Shown: one piece after another, positions 49,181 through 58,159 of the stretch
Position numbering within the stretch: position 1 is the first letter of the stretch
Layout: every line of letters begins with the position of its first letter
Assembly (NCBI GenBank): GCA_947377865.1
Contig: CANCHK010000002.1
Span: forward strand, 1-64,000
Direction of reading: 5' to 3'
DNA from: Opitutia bacterium
GTDB taxonomy: Bacteria; Verrucomicrobiota; Verrucomicrobiia; Opitutales; UBA953
Length of the DNA stretch: 64,000 nt
Program-made: the position numbers and the translations under genes
The notes under the pieces: model-generated
Told to the model about the DNA's origin: nothing
Database searches by the model: none
Seen by the model: only the letters and a program-made list of their open reading frames with translations

Positions 49181-49834
49181 TCAGGATGAGGAAAGCGGGC
49201 CGCCGACCTTGAGGGTGGCGGCTGGATTCCCGGCCACCGTGACGCCTGGAGGTACGTCCCGAACCACTACGGCGCCAGCACCAACGAGAGACCCCGCCCC
49301 AATCTTCCGACTGGGGATCACATTGGCCTTGCTGCCTATGAAGACTCGGTCCTCCACCTTGACGTGACCAGTGAGGTCGCACTGCGAGCTCACCGTTGTC
49401 CAGTCTCCCACCGTGATGTCGTGGCCGATTGTGGTATTAAGGTTGATCGTCACGAAGTCGCCGAGCGCGATATCGCACGTCAAGACCACGCCCGGGCACA
49501 GGATGACGCCTCGTCCGAGCTTCACGCGCTCTCCCATCACGACCGACGGATGGACAAGCGAGATGAATTCGGCTCCAGCCTTGCGCAGGCGTTCTGTCAG
49601 CCTGGCTTTTTCCGCCGGCAGGCCGAGGCCGCAGAGATAGAGTTGATTGGGCCCAGGGTAATGCCCGTCCAGAACTGCCACTGGAGCGAATCGTCCGTAA
49701 TCCCTAAGCGCATCCGCATTGTCATCCAAGAAGCCAGCGAATGTCCAATCCCGGCCGTGGGCAGGATGGTGCAATACCCAAGAGTGAAGCTCCCGTCCGA
49801 ATCCGCCTGCGCCGACGATATGTAATTGTTTCAT
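49181..49834 (-). CDS. PglD/NeuD-like LbH sugar O/N-acetyltransferase
   Basis: LHIVGAGGFGRELHSWVLHHPAHGRDWTFAGFLDDN; hexapeptide repeats; GAGSLVGAGAVVVRDVPPGVTVAGNPA. Confidence 0.9.
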   Translation of the reverse strand: MKQLHIVGAGGFGRELHSWVLHHPAHGRDWTFAGFLDDNADALRDYGRFAPVAVLDGHYPGPNQLYLCGLGLPAEKARLTERLRKAGAEFISLVHPSVVMGERVKLGRGVILCPGVVLTCDIALGDFVTINLNTTIGHDITVGDWTTVSSQCDLTGHVKVEDRVFIGSKANVIPSRKIGAGSLVGAGAVVVRDVPPGVTVAGNPAATLKVGGPLSSS

Positions 49835-49852
49835 AGAGGGAACAAGCTGTGG

Positions 49853-50578
49853 TCAGCGCAAGGTCGCCCCGCCGTCGACGACGAGGTCATGTCCGCTGAT
49901 CCAGCGCGCAGCGGGAGAAAGTAGGAACGAGACGGCGCCGGCGACATCGGCCGTGCTGCCTGCGCCCAAGGGATATGCGCCGACATAGGCGGCGAACTGC
50001 TCAGGCGTGACATGGGCGCGAAAGGCGGCCCCCATACCTTCGTCGACTAGACCGGGGGAGATCAAATTCACCCGGATGTTCCTAGGGGCGAGCTCTAGGG
50101 CAAGCGTCCGGACGAGACCAATCAGGGCTGACTTACTGGCCGAATAGGCGGCATGCCCGGCCGCGCCGCGGATACCGCTGATAGATCCGATGAAGACGAT
50201 CGATGCGCCAGTATTGAGCTTCTTCGCCCTGAGCAGGCAGCGAAGGAAGTCCGCCGGGGCAATGACGTTCGTCCCCAGCGTTTCGGCGAACTTCTCGGGC
50301 GTCAATACGCTGAACGGCAGGATCTCGAGCGTTCCTGTCGCGATGACCAGCCCATCCAAAGGGGCGTTTGCGCCGACAACGGCCTCCCATGCTTCGGGCT
50401 TATGCAGGTCTACGACGTAGGACTCGGCGGCGATTTTTGATAACGAGGCCAGCTTCTCGGGTGAGCGTGCGAAGGCCAGCGTGTGCGCGTGCGCAGCATG
50501 AAGCTCTCCTAGGATTGCCGAGCCAATCGCTCCGGTGGCGCCTAGGACCGCGACTCTCTTATCAGTCAGTCCGCTCAT
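49853..50578 (-). CDS. SDR oxidoreductase (FabG-like)
   Basis: KRVAVLGATGAIGSAILGELH; GSISGIRGAAGHAAYSASKSALIGLVRTLALELAPRNIRVNLISPGLV. Confidence 0.9.
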   Translation of the reverse strand: MSGLTDKRVAVLGATGAIGSAILGELHAAHAHTLAFARSPEKLASLSKIAAESYVVDLHKPEAWEAVVGANAPLDGLVIATGTLEILPFSVLTPEKFAETLGTNVIAPADFLRCLLRAKKLNTGASIVFIGSISGIRGAAGHAAYSASKSALIGLVRTLALELAPRNIRVNLISPGLVDEGMGAAFRAHVTPEQFAAYVGAYPLGAGSTADVAGAVSFLLSPAARWISGHDLVVDGGATLR

Positions 50579-50579
50579 A

Positions 50580-50807
50580 TCAGGCCAGACGACAGATGTC
50601 GGCGAGGGTTTCGCATTTCATGAATTCTTCGACCGGCAGGGGCTTCCCGAAGGTTGTATCAAAGACCGCAAGCAAAGTCAGCGCGGCCAGGCTGTCCCAC
50701 CAAGGCTGCTCGCGGAAACGAAGCTCCATGTGCAGGCCACCCGCCGGGCAATCGGCTAAGGAGGCTTCTAGCTCCAGGAAAAAAGTTGCTTGATGGGGTG
50801 TCGTCAT
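50580..50807 (-). CDS. Acyl carrier protein
   Basis: Small protein with WWDSLAALTLLAVFDTTFGKPLPVEEFMKCETLADICRLA; ATG at 50807. Confidence 0.7.
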   Translation of the reverse strand: MTTPHQATFFLELEASLADCPAGGLHMELRFREQPWWDSLAALTLLAVFDTTFGKPLPVEEFMKCETLADICRLA

Positions 50808-50820
50808 GGGGCAACAGGGA

Positions 50821-51888
50821 TTAGGCGTAAGATTTGACCGGGGCGATGGCAAGCGGCCCAACTTCGCCGGCGAAGGCACCCCAGGACAGCCCGACGCCGA
50901 AGCCACAGGCGACGACCTTGAGCGTGCCGGACTCAAGCCGGCCGCCCAGCGCATCGATGAGTGCGCAAGGAATGGAGGCTGAACTCTGGTTGCCATATTT
51001 CTCGACGATGTCCATGGGTGTCTTATCAGCCGGGAATCCGCATTTACGCCCAACGGTGGAGATGATGAACCGATTGGCCTGATGGAGGACGAGGGCATCG
51101 ACGTCGGCCGGCATCCAGGCAGCGTGCTTCAGGACGGCATTCACGGCATCAGGGACTTCGCGCAAGGTGAAATTGAACACTTCGGCTCCGTTCATGCGGA
51201 GGTTTTCCGCATGATGACGGTTGCCTTCGGCGTCGACGGTCTCGAGACGCGTGGCGGTCGACGCTGGCTGGCGCGCCCCACCTGCGGGCACGATGATGGA
51301 GGCCGAGCCGGCGCCATCCGCACCGAGTACAAAATGGAACGGAGCGGAGCGGCCGGTCTTCTCGACAATCGTTGCCGAACCAGCGTCGCCGAACAAGGGA
51401 TCGGTCGCGCGATCTCCGGGATTCGTCAGCTGACTGAGCGTATCGCCGGAGCAGAGCAACACACGAGCGGCTCCGCCATGGGCGCACAGCAAGGCAGCCT
51501 GCTGAAGGCCGAAAACCCAGCCGGAGCAACCCATAGAGAGCTCGAAGGCCGGTGCGGATTTGCTCAGGCCAAGGCGACCATGAAGCAGCGAACCATTGTT
51601 GGGCTGGGAGTGGTCGGGAGATTGCGTGACGAAGACGACCGCATCAATCGAGGTCGCATCGATACCCATCTCGGATATCAGACGGGTGGCCGCATCGGCG
51701 CACAAGTCGAGCGCCGTGACTCCCGCCGCGACGACCAAGCGCTTACGCAGGCCGACGACCTTGCCGGTCCGCTCTAAAGTAGCGCGGTCAATCCCTGCGG
51801 CCAGTCCATCTTGGACGTAATCCCGCTCGACCGATCCGGTCGTCACGGCGAGACCGGCTATACGGATGTGGGAGAGAACAGAGTACAT
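50821..51888 (-). CDS. 3-oxoacyl-ACP synthase III family protein
   Basis: FELSMGCSGWVFGLQQAALL (Cys nucleophile region), FGDAGSATIV, LVLHQANRFIISTVGRKCG, YGNQSSASIPCAL. Confidence 0.93.
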   Translation of the reverse strand: MYSVLSHIRIAGLAVTTGSVERDYVQDGLAAGIDRATLERTGKVVGLRKRLVVAAGVTALDLCADAATRLISEMGIDATSIDAVVFVTQSPDHSQPNNGSLLHGRLGLSKSAPAFELSMGCSGWVFGLQQAALLCAHGGAARVLLCSGDTLSQLTNPGDRATDPLFGDAGSATIVEKTGRSAPFHFVLGADGAGSASIIVPAGGARQPASTATRLETVDAEGNRHHAENLRMNGAEVFNFTLREVPDAVNAVLKHAAWMPADVDALVLHQANRFIISTVGRKCGFPADKTPMDIVEKYGNQSSASIPCALIDALGGRLESGTLKVVACGFGVGLSWGAFAGEVGPLAIAPVKSYA

Positions 51889-51945
51889 TTTATTTTAAGC
51901 GGCGACGGGATGAAAGCCCCGGCAAACGGTTCATGAAGCCTTCTG

Positions 51946-53004
51946 TCAACCTCGGTCACTTTCACGAAGCAGTAGCCCGCAGCGCGCATCAAGCTTGCTG
52001 TCGGCCGGGGAAGCGAGCCAATCCACCAACCGTCCCATCTCGTTCGAGGCGACAATCTTTGACGGGGGAGCTGGCTTGCCATGGGTCGCGACGACGGCCT
52101 GATAAATCGCCTCCACGGAAGTGGGGTCAAAGACCCCGGAAGGCCTGATTGCCGAATAGACATAGGAAAGGTCTGAGGCGATGACCGCACAGCCTGCATC
52201 AGCCGCCTCCACCAACCCTAACCCGAAACTTTCGACCAGCGACGGATATATCTGATACCCGCACGCATGGTAAAGACGACGGGAGTCAGTGAAGCCATGG
52301 TTCGTGATCCGAGCCCCTAGGGATTGAGCTTTTTCGATTTGTTCATATATTCCTTCCCACTCTCCGTATAGGGTCAGGTGCAGTTCGGGGTAGACCTTCG
52401 CCTGGGCCAGCATGACCCAGGCCGCTATCAGCCGGGCGTGGTTCTTGTGTGGATACCCATTGCTAACATAAGCATATCTCGACCACTTGCCCTCTGCCGG
52501 CCCTGTAGAGCCCGGTGAAGGAAGGCAGGAAGGATAAAAGGGCAGTTCGATGATCGGTACACCTGACCCTAGGTCGTGCGCCAAGGCGGATTCGACTAGC
52601 TTTGTCTGCACTAGGAAAACATCGGCGTTTCGGCGCAACCAACGAATGTAGGCCATCTTGAGGACCCCGCTGAGCTTATCATACCACGACTGGTTTTTGG
52701 CTCCACTGCATAAAAGCACGTTATGAAAATAGACTGCAACCTCTGCTCCAAGCCGAAAAGGCGGAGGCACGTTGCCAAAACAAAAAACACGTCTCAGGAG
52801 ATGACGGTGACGTCTATAGAAATCCCGTCGCGCTAGCTCGCGAGGAGGAATGACCATGACCTTATAGCCGGAAGTGTCTACCCCCGCCATCCTCGCGTCG
52901 CAGAGCAAGGCGAACTTCCCCTTGGCTCGCAGCCCCCCCAATAGCTCCTGCAATAACGCCTTGCCTCCGCCGGAATTGACATAAACGGCATCGATTAAAA
53001 TCAT
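51946..53004 (-). CDS. Glycosyltransferase family 4
   Basis: ILIDAVYVNSGGGKALLQELLGGLRAKG; YVSNGYPHKNHARLIAAWVML; YPSLVESFGLGLVEAADAGCAVIASDLSYVYS. Confidence 0.88.
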   Translation of the reverse strand: MILIDAVYVNSGGGKALLQELLGGLRAKGKFALLCDARMAGVDTSGYKVMVIPPRELARRDFYRRHRHLLRRVFCFGNVPPPFRLGAEVAVYFHNVLLCSGAKNQSWYDKLSGVLKMAYIRWLRRNADVFLVQTKLVESALAHDLGSGVPIIELPFYPSCLPSPGSTGPAEGKWSRYAYVSNGYPHKNHARLIAAWVMLAQAKVYPELHLTLYGEWEGIYEQIEKAQSLGARITNHGFTDSRRLYHACGYQIYPSLVESFGLGLVEAADAGCAVIASDLSYVYSAIRPSGVFDPTSVEAIYQAVVATHGKPAPPSKIVASNEMGRLVDWLASPADSKLDARCGLLLRESDRG

Positions 53005-54389
53005 GGGGGCAAAGGCTGAGTGGAAAGCCTGAGATTATGCGCTGCAAAAATCGATAGCCAGCAAAGCCCGCCGACCGAAGACGGTGAAAGGATGCAAGAC
53101 TCGCCGGTGTTGATTACTAGAAAAGAAACCAAGGCGGCGATGGAGACGTAGCTACCTTTTCGCCGCCATTGCGAAATCAGGGCCCAAAGCATGGAAAGGA
53201 AGAGTGTCGTCCCGACTATGCCGACCTCTTCAAGCAGCATCGTGATGAAGAAGCATTTCTCAATCGAGGTTGACTCCGACGTGAGGCCGAAACCCGCCGC
53301 ACCATGTTCGGTGTAATCCGAAGGCACCTGAAAACCGTTGCCGAATAACGGGTTGGCCAAGAAACCGTCCCAAGAAGCGGCAATGATTTTGTCGCGACCG
53401 CTCAGGTTAAACCCTTCCCCAGATTCACCTGACTTAAAGATGAAGGCCTTCGCCTCATTCATGGCGAATATCGAACAGATACAGACAGCCAGAAAAAGCC
53501 AGGCAATGACGATGGTTACGCGCGACTTCACCGTCGGGCTAACCGCATGCTTTCGGAAAAAATAGAGGGCACATGAACTGCTGGCTATCGCCGCCAGCAG
53601 CCCGGTACGACTCGAGGAGAGAGCAATTAGGCACAGCGAGGCGATAAAAGCGCCTATGCCAAACCTGGACGCCAGCCCGTTTTTATGGATGTAAGCATAG
53701 AGCATGAGCGGCAAGTTGACCGCCAGAATCGCCGCCAATAGCTGCGGGTGATTCATGATGCCGGAGAATTTGCCTTCGGCCTCCCGCCCTGCGTTGGGAT
53801 CGAGCACGAAGGCGTACCCGATATAAGGGATGAAAAGATAGCAGAAGAGCGAGAGGAACGCGATCGCGCCGATAGCCCCCAGGGCCACGCTGGGGAAACT
53901 CGGCGAAGGCCGAGCCGTCAGGAGCAGGCCTCCGATGAATAGCCCACAGAACAGTATTTTGGCTTCGGAAATACCAACGTAAATCGAATACCTGTACGAA
54001 CTGATCGAAGCGACAAGGATGAATAATCCAAACCAAAAAGTCGCGTGTTTGTATTCGAAATTGGCGGACTGAGCGCGGCAATATACGATGACAATCGATA
54101 ACAAAATCAGAATCCGAACGATAAGGACGATGTCGGGTATAGACCCCAGACTAAAAAAATAACTGAAACTTAAGGATATCAAGAGGCATAGTATCAGTCC
54201 GAAAAAATCCGGGGAGCGACTCAGCATCAACGTGGCGATGACCGTGAGCGGCAGAAAAAAGATAGAATAGTACGAAAATGCCATCGCCGTAATCAATACC
54301 GATAACAACACGGCGACAGCCAGGCACCTTCGTCCTAGATGGTAGTCGGAGTGACTTTCCACTACCTGCCTGGATGGATTGCGCATCAT
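53001..54389 (-). CDS. O-antigen polymerase/ligase-like membrane protein (Wzy/WaaL type)
   Basis: 12+ TM; NHPQLLAAILAVNLPLMLYAY; LSSSRTGLLAAIASSSCALYF; LFGNGFQVPSDYTEHG. Confidence 0.82.
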   Translation of the reverse strand: MMRNPSRQVVESHSDYHLGRRCLAVAVLLSVLITAMAFSYYSIFFLPLTVIATLMLSRSPDFFGLILCLLISLSFSYFFSLGSIPDIVLIVRILILLSIVIVYCRAQSANFEYKHATFWFGLFILVASISSYRYSIYVGISEAKILFCGLFIGGLLLTARPSPSFPSVALGAIGAIAFLSLFCYLFIPYIGYAFVLDPNAGREAEGKFSGIMNHPQLLAAILAVNLPLMLYAYIHKNGLASRFGIGAFIASLCLIALSSSRTGLLAAIASSSCALYFFRKHAVSPTVKSRVTIVIAWLFLAVCICSIFAMNEAKAFIFKSGESGEGFNLSGRDKIIAASWDGFLANPLFGNGFQVPSDYTEHGAAGFGLTSESTSIEKCFFITMLLEEVGIVGTTLFLSMLWALISQWRRKGSYVSIAALVSFLVINTGESCILSPSSVGGLCWLSIFAAHNLRLSTQPLPP

Positions 54390-54398
54390 ATGGCTGGA

Positions 54399-55751
54399 TT
54401 ACCTGTGGGTCCGTTTCTTTATCCGGATTTTTTTCATTCTTTCCCCGCTGACGCGACTGACGAAATTAACCCGCGTGGGCACTTTATGTCGAGCCAGTTT
54501 AGCCCTGCAGATCGTCCTGATTCTCGCGCGCAGGCTCTCGAAGTCCGGATTACCAGCCGCCACGATGTCGACGGCAACGGTTTGGCCTGTAAGTGCGTGG
54601 CTTTCTCCGAAAGCCCTGCATTCGGTGACGCCGTCGATATCGAGAATGACAGATTCGACTTCCTGGGGTATAAGTTTTTCACCGCAGACATTGATCGTCT
54701 CCCCGACCCGTCCGGAAATCCGCAACGTGCTGTTTGGCCCAGATTCGACCTTGTCACCCGTGCGGAACCAACCATCTGCCATGAAATTCTCGTTAGTGGA
54801 ATTAAGATAGCCCCCGATTTGCGTCCGACTCTTAAGCCATAACTCATCGTCGACGACTTTCCATTTTAGGTCATGGTCGGAGAAACGGAAAAAAGTCGAG
54901 TCTGGTTCAGGGCTCTCCGTGCGAGCTATGCCCGTCTCACTGGTGCCGAAAGTCTGGATAAATCGAACATAGGGGAACGCTTGTCGTAAGCGCCTGAGGA
55001 GCGCTTCCGGCATCGGCTCGGTGCCGTAGGTGATTATCTTAAGCGAAGTGAGATCACGGGATTGGAGTTCACCGGAAGCGAGCAACAGGTTCAAGAAAGT
55101 CGGCGAAGCCGGAAGCACGCCTACACGATGTTCTGCCATCGCCGTGACGACTGATTGTACAGACCGATTTTCCGGAACGACCAGCACCGCCCCCGATGCC
55201 AGTGCCCCGAGCAAAGTATTGATGCCTCCGATATGATCAAAGCCTAGGAGTGCCAGGAGAGGTAAACGGCTTGGATGACGCGTCTCATAAGTAGCCAGCA
55301 AGGTGCTGAAATCCTGGACCATTGCCTTGGGCGTCCCGCTGGTGCCGCTGGAGAAAAGCACCAATCCGGCAGAACCCTGCGCACGCAGCTGCTCAAAGAG
55401 CGGGTGCGCCGACGGCTCGTCGACGCGCGGCAGGAGCTCCCAGGTGACATCGCCCGTCGCGACAATCCATTGGGCATTGATGAGCGCCAACTTGGCTGGG
55501 TGCTCGGCGGTATTACCCGCAAGCGGCGCGACGAAATGGCCCGCTTCGGCCAAGGCAATGAGCCAAGCGGTCGAAGCAGGGCCATGTTCTCCGATGAGCC
55601 CAAAAGCTGTCGGGCGATCGAGCTTCAGCTGCGCCAGCGTGCGCCTGGCCTTGCCGACAAGTTCGCCAAGTTGCCCATAACTCACGACGCCCCAAGTTCC
55701 AGCCAAGGCTGGCTTGGCGGAATAAGCGGTGATGCGGGTGAGGAGGGACAT
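54399..55751 (-). CDS. AMP-binding acyl-CoA/ACP ligase
   Basis: GLVLFSSGTSGTPKAMVQDFSTLL; FIQTFGTSETGI; WFRTGDKVESGPNSTLRISGRVGETINVCGEKLIPQEVE; ATG at 55751. Confidence 0.92.
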   Translation of the reverse strand: MSLLTRITAYSAKPALAGTWGVVSYGQLGELVGKARRTLAQLKLDRPTAFGLIGEHGPASTAWLIALAEAGHFVAPLAGNTAEHPAKLALINAQWIVATGDVTWELLPRVDEPSAHPLFEQLRAQGSAGLVLFSSGTSGTPKAMVQDFSTLLATYETRHPSRLPLLALLGFDHIGGINTLLGALASGAVLVVPENRSVQSVVTAMAEHRVGVLPASPTFLNLLLASGELQSRDLTSLKIITYGTEPMPEALLRRLRQAFPYVRFIQTFGTSETGIARTESPEPDSTFFRFSDHDLKWKVVDDELWLKSRTQIGGYLNSTNENFMADGWFRTGDKVESGPNSTLRISGRVGETINVCGEKLIPQEVESVILDIDGVTECRAFGESHALTGQTVAVDIVAAGNPDFESLRARIRTICRAKLARHKVPTRVNFVSRVSGERMKKIRIKKRTHR

Positions 55752-55758
55752 TGAATTT

Positions 55759-55796
55759 AAAGGGGGCAAGCTGGCACGTGGGTCCGTGGACAAGGG
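55759..55796 (-). repeat. Start-proximal octamer array (CKTGYCCA class)
   Basis: Reverse complement CCCTTGTCCACGGACCCACGTGCCAGCTTGCCCCC just upstream of ATG at 55751. Confidence 0.75.
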
Positions 55797-55850
55797 GCGC
55801 GCGCTAGAGGCTTAGTTGACCAGAGGCTCGGAGGCTCAGACTAAAGATGA

Positions 55851-55876
55851 ATTGATCAGTTGACCAGTTGGCCGGA
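55851..55876 (+). repeat. Octamer array
   Basis: ATTGATCA GTTGACCA GTTGGCCG GAG. Confidence 0.75.
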
Positions 55877-55934
55877 GTAGAACGAGAGGTTCAGAGAGAG
55901 GCGGGCGGCAGGGACGTGATCTCTATCGCGTCTT

Positions 55935-55974
55935 TCTTCGGTCGTGACGGATGCGATGTCATCGCATCCCTACC
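55935..55974 (-). repeat. GTAG REP hairpin
   Basis: Reverse complement CCGGTAGGGATGCGATGACATCGCATCCGTCACGACCG. Confidence 0.7.
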
Positions 55975-56077
55975 GGTTGAGCGGGCCGCTCAACTCTTCC
56001 CGTTGCATGCTCTGGTCAACTGAGCCTCTGGGCCTCCGAGCCTCTCGTTTTGCATCCGTGGTCAACGGATCAACACT

Positions 56078-56767
56078 TCACGTCACCGTGCCTAAATACT
56101 CCACGCTTCCGGACTCAATATCCGGAGCGGAGATTCGGGAGACGATGAATTCGACGGCTTCGATCATCGTCGTGCCTTGGGGGCGGCCGATAGCATTATT
56201 GATTTTAGCTAATGCAGCCTTAGGAACTGCGCGGGTTAGCCGGGTGTCAACCGGGCCGAGCCCGAGAGCGATGACCCTGACACCCTGCGCAGACAGCTCT
56301 TTAGCGGCGACCTTCGTGAGCGCTTCGACCGCGGCCTTGCTCGCCACGTAGGCGGCCTCTCCTTCGAGCGAGAGCGGAACGGCAACTGTGGTGAGGTTGA
56401 TGACGAGACCACCACGCTGGCGGACCATCACCTTGCCGACGGCCTGCAGACAATGGAAGCTCCCGAGGTAGTTAACGCGCATGAGCGTCTCGGCAACTGA
56501 GCCCGGCGTAAGTAGCATAGCGTTCAAGGCGGCTGAACCGGCATTGTTCATCAAGACATCGATGCGCCCAGCGGCGGCAACCGCGGCAACCGCCGCACGC
56601 ACGGCCGACTCATCGGTGACATCGACGGCATGGGCATGGAAACGCTCATGAACCAGCGGCTGGGGTCCGCGGGCAAATCCGTGAACAATCCACCCGTCGG
56701 CCAGCAGGCGCTCGGATAAGGCCCGGCCAAGCCCTTGGGAAGTACCGGTGATGAGAGCGATGGGCAT
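56078..56767 (-). CDS. SDR family oxidoreductase
   Basis: ALITGTSQGLGRALSERLLADGWIVHGFARG; AAYVASKAAVEALTKVAAKELSAQGVRVIALGLGPVDT; ATG at 56767. Confidence 0.9.
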   Translation of the reverse strand: MPIALITGTSQGLGRALSERLLADGWIVHGFARGPQPLVHERFHAHAVDVTDESAVRAAVAAVAAAGRIDVLMNNAGSAALNAMLLTPGSVAETLMRVNYLGSFHCLQAVGKVMVRQRGGLVINLTTVAVPLSLEGEAAYVASKAAVEALTKVAAKELSAQGVRVIALGLGPVDTRLTRAVPKAALAKINNAIGRPQGTTMIEAVEFIVSRISAPDIESGSVEYLGTVT

Positions 56768-56773
56768 TTTTAG

Positions 56774-57204
56774 TTTAGGGGATAAGCTGGCACGGGGGCA
56801 CGGGGACAAGGGGAGATGAAGTTGATCGGTTGATCGGTTGGCTAGTTGGCCGGGCGGGAACACTAGCTGGCAGGTTGACAAGTGGACCAGTGGACAAGGG
56901 AGCCGGTGGCTTAACTCAAAGGGAAACCGGAGACCGGATAATTGGCTGGGGGCCTATTAGGTAGGGCGGGCTCTCCGAGCCCGTCGAGCGGACGGTTCGG
57001 AGAACCGTCTCTATCCACTACAGCCGCGAGAGGCTGGAGCCGGCTGCCGATGGCTGAACGGCTGACTCCCGAAAGGCCGATGCCCTGGTGGCCGTCACCT
57101 GTCACCCTAAAGAATAATGCCGCAGCATACTATCCGGTTTCCGGTCTCCCCTTGAGCGATACATCTCTCTGGCCAACCAGCCAACCAATCAACGGGTCAA
57201 CTAC
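56774..57204. repeat. Composite non-coding element: start-proximal octamers, octamer array, REP pair, heptamer array, inverted octamer array
   Basis: GTTGATCG GTTGATCG GTTGGCTA GTTGGCCG (56821) ... GGTAGGGCGGGCTCTCCGAGCCCG..GACGGTTCGGAGAACCGTC (56960-57016) ... reverse complement GTTGACCC GTTGATTG GTTGGCTG GTTGGCCA GAG (57168-57204). Confidence 0.85.
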
Positions 57205-57497
57205 CTGCTGGTCACTTCCACGATATACTCTGCGAGCAGATCAACGCGACGGAAGGGAGAGGTGAGGCGGCTCATGGCCTTCTCGTCGGCCAAGGTAACG
57301 GTCTTGCCGGTGGCGATCCGGATATCTTCCTCAAGGTCGGCAATCAGCGTGACAAGGCCGATGCTATCCAGCGCCGCCGTTTCGCCGAAAAGGCGAGTCT
57401 GCCCATCGGCCTGCTCCAAGGCAGGCTTGCCGAGTTCACGGCCGAGGGCCGCTAGGCGACGCAGGACGAGCGCCAAAGATTGTTCAGATGAAATCAT
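57201..57497 (-). CDS. Acyl carrier protein-like
   Basis: TRLFGETAALDSIGLVTLIADLEEDIRIATGKTV; stop TAG coincides with the octamer array edge. Confidence 0.75.
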   Translation of the reverse strand: MISSEQSLALVLRRLAALGRELGKPALEQADGQTRLFGETAALDSIGLVTLIADLEEDIRIATGKTVTLADEKAMSRLTSPFRRVDLLAEYIVEVTSR

Positions 57498-58156
57498 GCT
57501 ATGATGGACGCCGCCGCCGACAGGTCGTCGACTTCATGGTGGGCAGCCCCGTTGACCGGTGCGAGTGCGTCCCTATGGATGCCGTCAGATCGACGGACGC
57601 AAACTGTGTTCCAGCCCAAGGCACGTGGTGCGATAAAATCCTTGGCGCGATTATCTCCGATATAAACGTAACTTTCCCCCGGGAAAGTCTTCATGATTAA
57701 CTCATAGGCCCGAGCAGCAGGCTTCCAATACTTTCGGCCAAGCTCTTCCGTGAAAATCACCGGGTTGAACCATTCTCCAACTCCAAGGGCTTCGGCTTTA
57801 AGCTTTTGGGTGGGTAAATATCCATCAGAAATAATCGCTAACGGATATCGGGCGTACAGGTCTTTTACCAACCCGAGGGCATCCGGATACCATTCAAGAC
57901 AATCTGGGCGATGATTCCGATAGGTTGTCAGGAATAGATCAAGGTCTTCGGCCGTCGGAGCCGGTCGATTCATCGACGCGATTGCCGTCTGAAATAGCTT
58001 AGTCCTGTGCCCCGAATTAAAAAGACGGTGCAATTCCATGGCGAACCCGGCCATGCCTAGGCGGGCTTCACCCAGTTCACCTACAGCCTGCAGGGCCGAA
58101 AGCGCATAAGCAGACTCCGGGTAGAGCGTGTCATCTAAGTCAAAAACGACGACCAT
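57494..58156 (-). CDS. HAD family hydrolase
   Basis: MVVVFDLDDTLYPESAYALSALQAVGE; YPLAIISDGYLPTQKLKAEALGVGEWFNPVIFTEELG; YIGDNRAKDFIAPRALG. Confidence 0.92.
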   Translation of the reverse strand: MVVVFDLDDTLYPESAYALSALQAVGELGEARLGMAGFAMELHRLFNSGHRTKLFQTAIASMNRPAPTAEDLDLFLTTYRNHRPDCLEWYPDALGLVKDLYARYPLAIISDGYLPTQKLKAEALGVGEWFNPVIFTEELGRKYWKPAARAYELIMKTFPGESYVYIGDNRAKDFIAPRALGWNTVCVRRSDGIHRDALAPVNGAAHHEVDDLSAAASIIA

Positions 58157-58159
58157 TGC

